A stretch of 18,408 bases of DNA from positions 1 through 18,408 of the forward strand of contig CAYLZO010000094.1 of assembly GCA_964387775.1 (NCBI GenBank), written 5' to 3'. A program made the translations under genes and the position numbers. Below, in pieces: positions 1 to 8,587 of this stretch. This stretch comes from CAYLZO01 sp964387775 (lineage in GTDB: Bacteria; Chloroflexota; Anaerolineae; JAAYZQ01). Within the stretch, counting starts at the first letter, position 1. Every line of letters starts with the position of its first letter. The notes below the pieces were generated by a model. It worked only from the letters and a program-made list of their open reading frames with translations. It did no database searches and was not told where the DNA came from.

Positions 1-253
1 TGGCCACCAGGCCCAGCAGCATAAAGGTGATAGCCAGGCCGACGGCAAAGGTCAGCGACAGGGCAAAGGACCGGCCCCGGCCAAGACCCCGCCCTGAGCC
101 GGCCGAAGGGTGCCCTGAGCCACCCACGAAACCGATGACCAGCGGGATCATGGCCACGTTGCAGGGGCCAATGCTGGTCACGATGCCGCCCAGAAAGACG
201 AGCAGGTAGGCCAGCAGCGTTCCCGCCTGCAGAACAGTGGGGTCCAGGTCCAT
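1..253 (-). CDS. ccdA: CcdA-family thiol-disulfide transporter (N-terminal part)
   Basis: This is a polytopic membrane protein that in its family moves electrons from cytoplasmic thioredoxin to extracytoplasmic thioredoxin-like proteins. About 84 residues are visible; the rest lies beyond the left edge. Seen: a first hydrophobic segment at about residues 11-28 running into SIGPCNVAMIPLVIGF, the CcdA signature with its redox Cys (C31) and following prolines, then a second hydrophobic segment from about residue 63. The ATG lies 1 bp after the stop of the thioredoxin gene and is preceded by GGGAGGACAG, so the two are translationally coupled and probably partners. The loop between the two helices is lengthened by a Gly/Ser/Arg-rich stretch (about residues 44-60) encoded by a dispersed repeat (see separate entry). 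Family is confident; the full length cannot be judged. Confidence 0.85.
   Translation of the reverse strand, partial: MDLDPTVLQAGTLLAYLLVFLGGIVTSIGPCNVAMIPLVIGFVGGSGHPSAGSGRGLGRGRSFALSLTFAVGLAITFMLLGLVA
91..125. repeat. Dispersed CCCTGAGCC/GGCCGAAGGG-type repeat inside ccdA
   Basis: GCCCTGAGCC occurs twice (91-100 and 112-121) around GGCCGAAGGG. Read on the other strand this is CCTTCGGCCGGCTCAGGGC, resembling CCTTCGATCTGGCTCAGGAC near 18103 in the window. It is translated in frame as a low-complexity loop. This type of short GC-rich repeat is common in some environmental bacterial genomes; assignment to a family is from memory. Confidence 0.55.
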
Positions 254-254
254 G

Positions 255-866
255 CTACTGTCCTCCCGCCAGGGTCCGCATCTGCTCGCGGAACTGATCC
301 GGCGTCATGGAGCCCATGATCACCCAGCCCTGGCCGGTCCGGTCGAAAAAGATCTGAGTGGGGATGGCCCGGATCTGGGCGCGCTGCAACAGGCTGGCGT
401 TGGCCCTATCATAGACGTTGACGTCCACCAGCGCCACCGAGTCGTTGAACTCGGGGTAGACCTGGGCCACGACCTCCATCATCTTGATGCACTGCACGCA
501 GTTGTTCGAGTGAAAGAAGGCCAGGGTCGGCTGTCCGGCGGTCAGCAGCCGCTCCAGTTGGGCCTCCGGCAGCTCACCCGGCAAGGCAGCCGCGGGCTGC
601 TCAGGCTCAGTGGCCGCCGGCTGGCCGCCGACCGGCTCCATCTCGGCGGTGGCCTGGGTCTGGCCCACGGCTTCGGGCAGGGTGGCCGTCACCTGGGGCA
701 CACCCTCGGCCGCGGCCGGCGGATCTGCATCCTGGGTCTTGAGGATCAGGATGGCGGCCACCAGCAGTACCACCCCACCCAGGATGGCCAATTGGGGCCA
801 GCGTGCTCTCCGCGTCTGTTGTGGTTTCTGTGACGATCGTCTTCTACGACGTTGTTTCTTGGTCAT
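255..866 (-). CDS. Membrane-anchored thioredoxin-like protein
   Basis: This is a 203-residue protein with a very basic N-terminus (KKQRRRRRSS), one transmembrane segment at about residues 23-43, an Ala/Pro/Glu-rich linker to about residue 100, and a thioredoxin fold. The redox site is NNCVQC (C123, C126) and the cis-proline motif is RAIPTQIFFD (P169). The usual Trp before the first Cys is absent. The positive-inside rule places the thioredoxin domain outside the membrane. The ccdA-like gene starts 1 bp after its stop, so the likely role is an extracytoplasmic disulfide reductase recharged by CcdA. Upstream is a universal stress protein gene 79 bp away. The client protein is unknown; placement at the end of an arsenic block suggests thiol-redox support, which is inference. 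Confidence 0.85.
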   Translation of the reverse strand: MTKKQRRRRRSSQKPQQTRRARWPQLAILGGVVLLVAAILILKTQDADPPAAAEGVPQVTATLPEAVGQTQATAEMEPVGGQPAATEPEQPAAALPGELPEAQLERLLTAGQPTLAFFHSNNCVQCIKMMEVVAQVYPEFNDSVALVDVNVYDRANASLLQRAQIRAIPTQIFFDRTGQGWVIMGSMTPDQFREQMRTLAGGQ

Positions 867-945
867 GTCAGATACTCTGCTCCACTAGATTCCGGTGCAT
901 AGCCAGATTCAATCAGTATCTATGCCGCCACCTCTACGATCCATC

Positions 946-1389
946 TCACGCGGGTTCAAGATCCAGCCGGAAGCCGGGCCGCACAATCAGCACCGAGCAG
1001 GGCGCGTGGGCCGTCAGCCGCGTCGCCACGCTGCCCAGGAGGAATTCCTTGATGCCGGATTCCCCCAGGCTGCCGGCGATGATCAAATCGGCTTTTTGCT
1101 CCTTAGCATGATGGAGGATCATATTGGCCGTGTTGCCGAACAACACCTTGCAATGCACCGCAACGTTGGCCTCTCGCGCAATGGCAAGCGGTTCCTGAAA
1201 CACAGGCCATTCTTCCGGCAGATCCGGTCTCTCTGGATACTCATCTGTCCCCAATTGGCCGGGCTTGAGAGAAACGACGTGGACAAGGTGCAATTCATCC
1301 ACCATTTGCAGCCGCGCCAGGTCCACAGCGGCTCGGGCAGCCGTCACGCTGTATTCAGATCTATCAATTGCCACGACAACTTTTTCCAT
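946..1389 (-). CDS. Universal stress protein (UspA family)
   Basis: This is a single-domain USP of 147 residues. It opens with the typical strand KVVVAIDRSEYS and ends with SVLIVR. The ATP-binding motif G-x2-G-x9-G-S is present as GSLGESGIKEFLLGS (residues 106-120), so this should be an ATP-binding UspA-type member rather than a non-binding one. The start is supported by AAGGAGCTGCTAA before the ATG. It lies 130 bp downstream of the DGC-domain gene and 79 bp upstream of the thioredoxin gene, so it may be the last gene of the arsenic block or head its own unit; no convincing promoter was found in the upstream gap. The role is general stress survival in the cytoplasm; the exact partner is unknown. 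Confidence 0.9.
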   Translation of the reverse strand: MEKVVVAIDRSEYSVTAARAAVDLARLQMVDELHLVHVVSLKPGQLGTDEYPERPDLPEEWPVFQEPLAIAREANVAVHCKVLFGNTANMILHHAKEQKADLIIAGSLGESGIKEFLLGSVATRLTAHAPCSVLIVRPGFRLDLEPA

Positions 1390-1519
1390 TTAGCAGCTCC
1401 TTTTCTCACCTGCAGTTTGAACGAGCAGTGAGGGTTACCCCAAAGGTTGTACCTATTTGACCTGTGTTTACTGTGGTTTTCCAGGCCGCCTCAAGCGCCG
1501 TTGCTTGCCCGGCACACGG

Positions 1520-1906
1520 CTAGTCGGCGCTCTCCACGGCCTCGCGGATGGCCTTCACCGCCACCTGGAACTCCTCGTCGCCGTACTGCAGCGGCGGGCC
1601 TTTTTGCAGGCCGCAGTCTTCCACCAGGTTGATGATCCGGTCGGGCGTGAACCCCGCCTTCTCCACGATCTTGCGGGCACAGTTCAGCGGGCAGCCATCC
1701 ACGGTGATGATCCGCTCCGCGGCGCGGGTCCTGTCCAGCACCATCTTGGCCTCGGTGGCCAGCCCGCCCAGGCAAAAGATGCCGGCCTTCTGCGGCCCGA
1801 CCTCTTTGACCACCTCCAGCCCGGCCAGCCCGGTCAGCGTGCCCACGTTCGACAGGCATCCGAAACAGACGAACAGGGCGTTCTCGGGTACACCATTTGT
1901 TGACAT
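1520..1906 (-). CDS. DGC-domain putative zinc-binding protein
   Basis: This is a 128-residue cytoplasmic protein rich in cysteine: C14, C17, C45, C72, C76, C98. The motif DGCPLNC (70-76) is the hallmark of the DGC family (PF08859), proteins predicted to bind zinc or another thiophilic metal; the family's biochemistry is poorly known. The ribosome-binding site TTAGGAGG overlaps the stop codon of acr3 and the ATG is 12 bp past that stop, so it is co-translated with the arsenite exporter. This points to a role around arsenite or thiol handling (for example a metalloid-binding chaperone), but that is inference. Start choice is firm because of the strong Shine-Dalgarno. Confidence 0.8.
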   Translation of the reverse strand: MSTNGVPENALFVCFGCLSNVGTLTGLAGLEVVKEVGPQKAGIFCLGGLATEAKMVLDRTRAAERIITVDGCPLNCARKIVEKAGFTPDRIINLVEDCGLQKGPPLQYGDEEFQVAVKAIREAVESAD

Positions 1907-1918
1907 CTTGTTTTCCTC

Positions 1919-3067
<1,149 letters not shown>

Positions 3068-3124
3068 TTTGTCTCCTTCCACTTTTCGTCAGATTACAGA
3101 CTTTTCAGATCTGCTATGAAAACC

Positions 3125-3203
3125 GGCTGTGGCCGGTCCACCCCACGGCTGTGGCCGGTCCACCCCACGGCTGTGGCCGGTCCACCCCACGGCTGTGGCC
3201 GGT
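3125..3203. repeat. 22-bp tandem repeat, 3.6 copies
   Basis: Three identical 22-bp units at 3125-3146, 3147-3168 and 3169-3190, beginning GGCTGTGGCCGGTCC and ending ACCCCAC, are followed by a 13-base partial fourth unit. The units carry no spacers, so this is a minisatellite, not a CRISPR array. It fills most of the gap between the arsR-like gene and acr3. The last partial unit runs into TGGCCGGTCTC (3196-3206), which is the exact inverse complement of 3239-3249 inside the arsR 3' end. Confidence 0.9.
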
Positions 3204-3249
3204 CTCTGACCGAGCCACTGGGCTTATGGCCCGGTCGGGAGACCGGCCA
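3196..3249 (-). terminator. Inverted repeats at the 3' end of the third arsR gene
   Basis: TGGCCGGTCTC (3196-3206) pairs with GAGACCGGCCA (3239-3249). Within this, CGGTC-GGGA-GACCG (3232-3245) forms a compact hairpin that encodes the last residues of the regulator. There is no T-run, so a rho-independent terminator is doubtful; an attenuating structure between arsR and acr3 or simple repeat debris is equally possible. Confidence 0.3.
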
Positions 3250-3586
3250 TAGCGGACTGCTGGCACTCGGGGCAGGTACAGTTGGACGGGTGGCGGGGTT
3301 TGCCTGCCGGCCCCAGGATGGTATCCAGCACCTGTACGACCTGCGGATCGCTCAGCCGGTAATAGATGTACAGGCCGTCTCGACGGCTGTCCACCAGGCC
3401 GGCGTCCCGCAGGATGCCCAACTGCTGGGAAACGTAGGGCTGGCGCTGCTTCAGTACGGCCTGCAAGTGGCAAACGCAGGCTTCGTCGCGCCGCCGCAGT
3501 GTGTCCAGGATGCGCAGGCGGGCCGGGTGGGACAGCAGACGAAACAACTGCGCCGTCTGCCGATAGGAAACTGCTTGCTTTTCCAT
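3224..3586 (-). CDS. ArsR/SmtB-family metalloregulator (third copy)
   Basis: This is a 120-residue winged-helix repressor. It has the ArsR core LFRLLSHPARLRILDTL, the metal-site type motif EACVCHL (C37, C39), the recognition helix QPYVSQQLGILRDAGLV, the wing DGLYIYY, and a C-terminal SNCTCPECQ cluster (C103, C105, C108). The ATG at 3586 is chosen over the in-frame start at 3607 because GGGGAGGTTTGAG precedes it. It is clearly a paralogue of the regulator at 9593-9955, sharing both cysteine clusters. It sits between a small thioredoxin gene and acr3, so it probably represses this block in the absence of As(III) or Sb(III). No palindromic operator was found directly upstream. The ligand is inferred from context. 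Confidence 0.9.
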   Translation of the reverse strand: MEKQAVSYRQTAQLFRLLSHPARLRILDTLRRRDEACVCHLQAVLKQRQPYVSQQLGILRDAGLVDSRRDGLYIYYRLSDPQVVQVLDTILGPAGKPRHPSNCTCPECQQSAMAGLPTGP

Positions 3587-3676
3587 CTCAAACCTCCCCG
3601 GTGCCAACCAGCGCCTCGTTCACTGCACTCCGTTTTGACCAGACCTGCAGGCCAGTGGAACGTCATACCGTAACGC

Positions 3677-3713
3677 CTCGGAGGCTGCATCGCACAGACG
3701 AGCAACCTCCGAG
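3677..3713. repeat. Short inverted repeat upstream of the third arsR
   Basis: CTCGGAGG (3677-3684) and CCTCCGAG (3706-3713) are exact inverse complements separated by 21 bases, in the 165-bp gap between the thioredoxin gene and arsR. No T-tract follows. It could be an operator or an mRNA hairpin; nothing else is recognisable in this gap. Confidence 0.35.
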
Positions 3714-3751
3714 ATCGCCCGGCACGCAGGGTGACTGGGCCGTCGCCTACC

Positions 3752-4009
3752 CTACGCCCCACCTTCGGCCATGGCGGCGTTGGCCACCCAGGTCGTCACC
3801 TCGGCCTTGGTCGGGATCCGCCCGGCAGCGACCACCTTGCCGTCGATGACCAACCCCGGCGTGGCGATGACGTTGTAGGCCATGATCTCGCTCAAGTCGG
3901 TCACCTTGCTCAGGGTCGCCTCGACGCCCATCTCTTCCAGTGCCTCACGCGCGACTTTTTCCAGCCGCTTGCAGTTGGGGCAGCCCGGCCCCAGAACCTT
4001 GACATCCAT
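3752..4009 (-). CDS. Small thioredoxin-fold redox protein (thioredoxin_3 type)
   Basis: This is an 85-residue cytoplasmic protein beginning MDVKVLGPGCPNCKRL. The CPNC active site (C10, C13) and cis-proline motif IATPGLVIDGKVV (P51) match the small redox-active disulfide proteins of the thioredoxin_3 family (PF13192). The ATG at 4009 is supported by GAAAGGGAGGAAACCACA; the longer in-frame extension upstream has no such site. It lies 78 bp downstream of the ArsP/DUF318-type permease. Permease plus small thioredoxin plus ArsR is a recurrent arrangement, suggesting the protein delivers electrons or thiols for metalloid handling. That role is inferred, and no client is known from the sequence. Confidence 0.88.
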   Translation of the reverse strand: MDVKVLGPGCPNCKRLEKVAREALEEMGVEATLSKVTDLSEIMAYNVIATPGLVIDGKVVAAGRIPTKAEVTTWVANAAMAEGGA

Positions 4010-4087
4010 TGTGGTTTCCTCCCTTTCTTTCGATTTTGTTTTTGACCGGCAGCCGGCGGACCGGCAGCCGGTTCGCAACCTTTGTAC

Positions 4088-5566
4088 TCAAGACCGCTGC
4101 GCTTCTGCGGCCATCTCGCTACGGCGTTCGCGCCGGCGGACCAGCCACAGACCCCCGGCCAATATGGCGATAATGGCCGCCAGATAGCCCAGGATCAGCC
4201 AGATGTTTTCCCCGTCTATCCAGGCGCCATAGAGCAGGCCGGCCAACGTGCTAAAGAGCGTCACCCAGGCTACGTACACCCACGTCTTTTTGTTGCCAAT
4301 GATCTTGGTCGTGATCAGGATGCTCTGAATGCTCAACTCTGGGTCGGCCATCAGGTAAGCCAGCAGGGGGCCGCGGTGCATGCCCAGGCCCAGGAACATA
4401 TTGGCGATGGGCACCTCGACCAGCGTCGGAAAGTACATGAACACGCCAAAGACCACGCCCACAAAGTTGGCCAGCAGCGTATTCTGCCCGGCCAGCGTCT
4501 CGATGAGCGAGCGGGGGATGATGACCCGCACCATGCCGGCGATGAACACGCCGACGATGAGCAGAGGAAAGATCTGCTTGACAAAGCGCCACATCTCCCA
4601 CAGCCACTCCTGGACCTCGTACGCATCTAGCCATTTCCAGGCCACCAGGCCCACAGCGCCAAGGACGAGCAACTCGCCGATGAACCGCCCCGTGATGCCC
4701 ACCGCCAGCCCGTCAGCAGCCGGGGTGAAGCGCAGAGCAGCCACCAGCAGAGTCAGGGCGATCAGCCCCAGCGCGACCCACGACCAGCGGTTGAACCCCT
4801 CGTCGATGTTGTTCAGCCCCTTCCAGGCTGTCAGGCCGATGAGGGCCAGCAGCCCGATGAGCAGTACGCCCTGGACCGACACGCCTTCCTGTCCCTGGCT
4901 GGCATCGTAGGGCACCAGCCAATCGAGCGTCGCCTGCCACTGCGCCGTGTCGCCCAGCGGCAGCGTGAACTGGGCATAACTGGCCGTAAACAGATCGACA
5001 GCCAGCGTGCCGACGACCAGCACGGCCAGCAGCAGCAGCAAAAAGACGACGGATGCCCGTTTGATGCTGGCCCCGGCGGCAAACGCATCGCCGTTCGTGG
5101 CCTGGTTGTGCGCCTGATCGTCACGCCGGAAGATGAAGGCCATGATCAGGCCGATGCCGACGCCAAACACCGCCGAGAGGATGATGCGCGCCACGGCGAT
5201 GTCCAGGCCGATGGCTACGCCGGTATAGCTGACGGCCAGGATATTGATGGCCGGCCCGACGAAGAGGAAAGTGATGGCCGGCCCCAGGCCCGCGCCCTGG
5301 CGATAGATGCCGGCAAAGAGGGGCAGGATGGTGCAGGAGCAGACGGCCAGCACGAATCCACCTACTGCCGCCATCGGGTAGGAAACCCAGGGCGACGCAT
5401 TCCGCCCCAGGTAGCGGGTGATGGCCTCCTTGGGAATCAGGGCGGTCATGGCACCGGCGATGAAAAAGGCCGGCACCAGGCAGAGCAGGACGTGGGCAGC
5501 CAGGTAGGAGGCCAGGCTGCCGGCTCCCGACTGCAACATGGTGACGATCCATTCTACGATAGACAT
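4088..5566 (-). CDS. Permease of the ArsP/DUF318 family
   Basis: This is a 492-residue inner-membrane protein with two homologous halves of helices separated by a hydrophilic segment (about 145-165) and additional central helices. The diagnostic segment is VCSCTILPLFAGIYRQGAG (C76, C78), typical of the DUF318 permease family (PF03773), with the second-half counterpart YFPTLVEVPIANMFLGLG. Characterised members export trivalent organoarsenicals (ArsP) or are linked to metal efflux; the substrate here is not shown by sequence. The start has TTGGAGGCAAAAGA before the ATG. It opens the metalloid block after a 125-bp gap from the coxL-like gene and is followed by the small thioredoxin gene. The C-terminus is basic (RRRERRSEM), presumably cytoplasmic. 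Confidence 0.85.
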   Translation of the reverse strand: MSIVEWIVTMLQSGAGSLASYLAAHVLLCLVPAFFIAGAMTALIPKEAITRYLGRNASPWVSYPMAAVGGFVLAVCSCTILPLFAGIYRQGAGLGPAITFLFVGPAINILAVSYTGVAIGLDIAVARIILSAVFGVGIGLIMAFIFRRDDQAHNQATNGDAFAAGASIKRASVVFLLLLLAVLVVGTLAVDLFTASYAQFTLPLGDTAQWQATLDWLVPYDASQGQEGVSVQGVLLIGLLALIGLTAWKGLNNIDEGFNRWSWVALGLIALTLLVAALRFTPAADGLAVGITGRFIGELLVLGAVGLVAWKWLDAYEVQEWLWEMWRFVKQIFPLLIVGVFIAGMVRVIIPRSLIETLAGQNTLLANFVGVVFGVFMYFPTLVEVPIANMFLGLGMHRGPLLAYLMADPELSIQSILITTKIIGNKKTWVYVAWVTLFSTLAGLLYGAWIDGENIWLILGYLAAIIAILAGGLWLVRRRERRSEMAAEAQRS

Positions 5567-5691
5567 TCTTTTGCCTCCAATGGTGTTTTTCTACGACTCT
5601 CTCCGCGAACACGCGGGCAGGTCCAATATCTCATAACTTGAATGTTGTAAATCCACAAAAGCCCCTCTCCGCCGGGCGTTCCTATCATGGA

Positions 5692-8028
5692 TTACGCCTT
5701 CTTCAGCAATTCAAACAGCCCATTGGGGCTGAGGGGCATCTCCAGGACTTCCAGATCGCGATCGTACAGGGCGTTCTCCAATGCCTGGGCAAAGAGGGCA
5801 GGAACCGGGATGGTTCCCCCTTCGCCGACGCCCTTGCTGCCCAGGGGATTGAACGGTGAAGGCGTATTCTCGTGCGCAATCTCCACCCGGGGCACCTCCA
5901 TCGCCGTCGGGATCAAGTAATCGGCCAGCGAGGCGTTGAGCAATTGCCCGTTCTCGTCGTAGACCAGCTTCTCATAGTACGAATTGGCCAGGCCCAGGGC
6001 GACGCCGCCCTGAAGCTGGCCCTCGACGATCAGCGGGTTGAGCATGGTGCCGCAGTCTTCGACGAGGATGTAGCGCTGGACCTCGACCATCATCGTCTCC
6101 GGGTCGACCTCGAGGATCATGGCGTGGCTGCCGGCGGCGGTGGCGCAGTATTTCGGCCCAAAGTAGTCGGTGGCTTCCAGGCCGGGCTCGGTGCCGGGCT
6201 CGACCGCGCCGCGCAGCGGATTGGCTCGGATCGCGAGGTCACCCAGGCTGATTGATTCGCGGGGCACGTCCATCACCCGCACGTGGCCATCCACCAGCTC
6301 CAGTTCCTCCTCGGGAGTGTTCAGCACCTTGCTGGCCAGCTTGAGGATCTTGCCGCGGACCGATACGGCCGCAGCGTGGATCGCATTGGCTGCGACCACC
6401 GCACCCCGGCTGGCAAACGTGCCCGTGCCCCAGTGAAACTCGGACGTGTCGCCGGTGATCATGCGCACATCACGGGGGCTCACACCCAACTGGTCGGCCA
6501 CGATCTGGGCAAAGGAGGTAAAGTGGCCCTGTCCCTGTGTGCCGACGCCCGTGGCCACGCTGACCTTGCCGCTCGTCTCGACGGTGACCCGCGCCCCCTC
6601 GTAGGGGCCAATGCCCGTCGTTTCAATGAACGAGACGATGCCAATGCCCACGTGCTTGCCCTCGGCACGGAGGCGCGGCTGCTCCTCCTTGACGAACTTG
6701 TCGTAGCCGATCATGGCTGCGGCCTTGTCCAGCACCGGCTCATAGTTTCCGCTGTCGTACACCAGGGGCACGAAGGCCTGGTCGATGATCTCGTTGTCGT
6801 AGGGGAACTTGTCCGGCGGGATCAGGTTCCGTCGCCGGATCTCGATCGGGTCCAGGCCCAACTCCCTGGCCGCCAGGTCGACGAGGCGCTCGATGATGAA
6901 CACACCCTGCGGCCGGCCAGCGCCCCGCAGAGGTGAGACGATCGGCCGGTTGGTGAACACGACCTTGATCTCGCCGTGGTAGCTCGGGATCTCGTATGGT
7001 CCAAAAGCATGGCATTGCGTATTGAGGGGGACGGTCAGGCCATAAGGATCGTAGGCCCCGGTATCATGCAAGAACAGGTCGCGCAGTCCGAGGATGCGGC
7101 CTTCACGGGTGAGGGCGATCTCGGCGTCGTGCACCTGACCCCGCTCCTGGTTCGTGGCAAAAAAGTTCTCGCGCCGGTCCTCGATCCACTTGATGGGCCG
7201 GCCCAGTTGCAGCGTCGCCCAGGTGAGGCACACTTCCTCCGGGTAGAACATCATGATCTTGGGGCCAAAGCCGCCCCCGACGAAAGGCGCGATCACCCGC
7301 ACCTGGCTCGCCGACAGGCCAAACCAGGACGCGAGTCCGTTGCGGATGGGGATCGGCGCCTGCGTCGTGTCCCACATCGTCAACTGCTCACTCTTGGGAT
7401 CCCAGGAGGCGACGATGCCCCGGTTCTCCATGGCCGCGGCGGTGCCCCGGTCGATGACGATGCGCCGCTTGATGACCAGGTCCGCCTGCGCCCGGGCGGC
7501 TTCGTAGTCGCCCTTGCGCTGGACCAGGTGGGCAGCCAGATTCGTCCCCAGCTCGTCGTGGATCAGGGATGCATCGGGCTCCAGGGCTTTTTCCAGGTCG
7601 ATCACCGCGCCGAGCGGCTCCAGGTCCACCACAATATCCTCCACCGCATCCTCGGCAATGTAGCGGCTCTCGGCGATGACGATGGCCAACGGTTCTCCGG
7701 CAAGGCGGACCTTGTCCTTGACCAGGGGTGCCTGGGTGCGCGAGTGAAAGACAATGTCTGTAAGTGAGGGAGGAGGAGAAACGAGAGCCGGAGCATGGCG
7801 CCAGGCGTCACCCAGGTCGTCGGCGGTATACACCGCCACTACGCCCGGCCTCTGCCGGGCGGCAGAGACGTCAATGCTCACCAGGCGGGCGTGGGCGTAA
7901 TCGCTACGCACAAAGGCGGCGTGGAGCATCCCCGGGATCTGGACGTCGTCCACAAACAGGGCCTGCCCCGTCAGCAAGCGCGGGTCTTCGGTGCGGGTCA
8001 TGCGTTGGCCGACATATTTTTCGGTCAC
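5692..8028 (-). CDS. Molybdenum hydroxylase large subunit (CoxL-like, form II)
   Basis: This is the 778-residue catalytic subunit of an enzyme of the xanthine oxidase/aerobic CO dehydrogenase family, holding the molybdopterin-cytosine-dinucleotide cofactor. Seen: the N-terminal aldehyde oxidase a/b hammerhead region (MTRTEDPRLLTG onwards), FVGGGFGPK near residue 260, the active-site loop PLRGAGRPQ (R368-Q374) and the catalytic Glu in GVGEGG (E736). True CO dehydrogenases (form I) have AYxCSFR at the active loop; RGAGR marks form II, whose substrates vary and are mostly unknown. The start is GTG, supported by AAAGGAGCGAAACT. It follows the small-subunit gene after a 79-bp gap that holds a perfect 52-bp palindrome. 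No cofactor-maturation genes are in the window. Confidence 0.92.
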   Translation of the reverse strand: MTEKYVGQRMTRTEDPRLLTGQALFVDDVQIPGMLHAAFVRSDYAHARLVSIDVSAARQRPGVVAVYTADDLGDAWRHAPALVSPPPSLTDIVFHSRTQAPLVKDKVRLAGEPLAIVIAESRYIAEDAVEDIVVDLEPLGAVIDLEKALEPDASLIHDELGTNLAAHLVQRKGDYEAARAQADLVIKRRIVIDRGTAAAMENRGIVASWDPKSEQLTMWDTTQAPIPIRNGLASWFGLSASQVRVIAPFVGGGFGPKIMMFYPEEVCLTWATLQLGRPIKWIEDRRENFFATNQERGQVHDAEIALTREGRILGLRDLFLHDTGAYDPYGLTVPLNTQCHAFGPYEIPSYHGEIKVVFTNRPIVSPLRGAGRPQGVFIIERLVDLAARELGLDPIEIRRRNLIPPDKFPYDNEIIDQAFVPLVYDSGNYEPVLDKAAAMIGYDKFVKEEQPRLRAEGKHVGIGIVSFIETTGIGPYEGARVTVETSGKVSVATGVGTQGQGHFTSFAQIVADQLGVSPRDVRMITGDTSEFHWGTGTFASRGAVVAANAIHAAAVSVRGKILKLASKVLNTPEEELELVDGHVRVMDVPRESISLGDLAIRANPLRGAVEPGTEPGLEATDYFGPKYCATAAGSHAMILEVDPETMMVEVQRYILVEDCGTMLNPLIVEGQLQGGVALGLANSYYEKLVYDENGQLLNASLADYLIPTAMEVPRVEIAHENTPSPFNPLGSKGVGEGGTIPVPALFAQALENALYDRDLEVLEMPLSPNGLFELLKKA

Positions 8029-8055
8029 AGTTTCGCTCCTTTATGGTCAGGGAAT

Positions 8056-8107
8056 CAGGGATCAGGTATCGGGTACCAGGTACCTGGTACCCGATACCTG
8101 ATCCCTG
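8056..8107. repeat. Perfect 52-bp palindrome between coxS- and coxL-like genes
   Basis: The 26-base arms 8056-8081 and 8082-8107 are exact inverse complements with no loop, centred on CCAGGTACCTGG. The palindrome starts immediately after the small-subunit stop codon (8108-8110) and ends 28 bases before the large-subunit start codon. Related words (ATCAGGGA before it, TCTGGTACCC after it) flank it and the latter encode the last residues of the small subunit. In mRNA it would make a very stable hairpin just upstream of the coxL Shine-Dalgarno. Confidence 0.95.
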
Positions 8108-8587
8108 CTATCTGGTACCCAATCTCTCCGCCGCCAGCCGGACCGCATCCACGACATGCTGGTAGCCGGTGCAGCGGCACAGGTTGCCGGCGACGGCCTC
8201 ACGGATCTCCTCTTCCGAGGGGGTGGGATATTCCCCCAGGAAGGGCACCAGCGTCATCAGAAAGCCGGGCGTGCAAAAGCCACACTGCACGCCATGGGAG
8301 TCGCGAAATGCCTCCTGGAGGGGATGCAGATGATCGGGCGTTCCCAACCCCTCGACGGTCATGACCTCGTGGCCGTGGGCTTGCACGGCGAACATCAGGC
8401 AGGAGCGCACCGGCTGGCCGTCGAACAGGACCGTGCACGCCCCGCACACACCATGCTCACAGCCGACGTGGGTGCCGGTCAGGCCCAGCTCATGCCGCAG
8501 GAAATCACTCAACAGCAGGCGCGGCTCGACGGTGTAGTCGTACCGGGTGCCATTAACGGTTACAACGATGGACATCTGCTCGCTCAT
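8108..8587 (-). CDS. Molybdenum hydroxylase small 2Fe-2S subunit (CoxS-like)
   Basis: This is a 159-residue electron-transfer subunit with two [2Fe-2S] clusters. The plant-ferredoxin type N-terminal cluster is CEHGVCGAC (C43, C48, C51) plus C63. The C-terminal cluster is CGFC (C102, C105) plus CRC (C137, C139). All eight ligands are present, so the protein looks functional. The ATG overlaps the TGA of the FAD-subunit gene in ATGA, showing translational coupling. It passes electrons from the molybdenum centre to the FAD subunit. The last codons (ERLGTR) fall in repeat-like sequence bordering the palindrome that follows, so the extreme C-terminus may have been altered by repeat insertion. Confidence 0.95.
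   Translation of the reverse strand: MSEQMSIVVTVNGTRYDYTVEPRLLLSDFLRHELGLTGTHVGCEHGVCGACTVLFDGQPVRSCLMFAVQAHGHEVMTVEGLGTPDHLHPLQEAFRDSHGVQCGFCTPGFLMTLVPFLGEYPTPSEEEIREAVAGNLCRCTGYQHVVDAVRLAAERLGTR

Noticed and set aside
3125..3203. Possible CRISPR array
   Set aside because: The 22-bp units are directly abutting with no spacers and no cas genes are near.
5653..5680. Rho-independent terminator after the coxL-like gene
   Set aside because: The GCCC..GGGGC stem before TTTT is only four to five base pairs, too weak to call.
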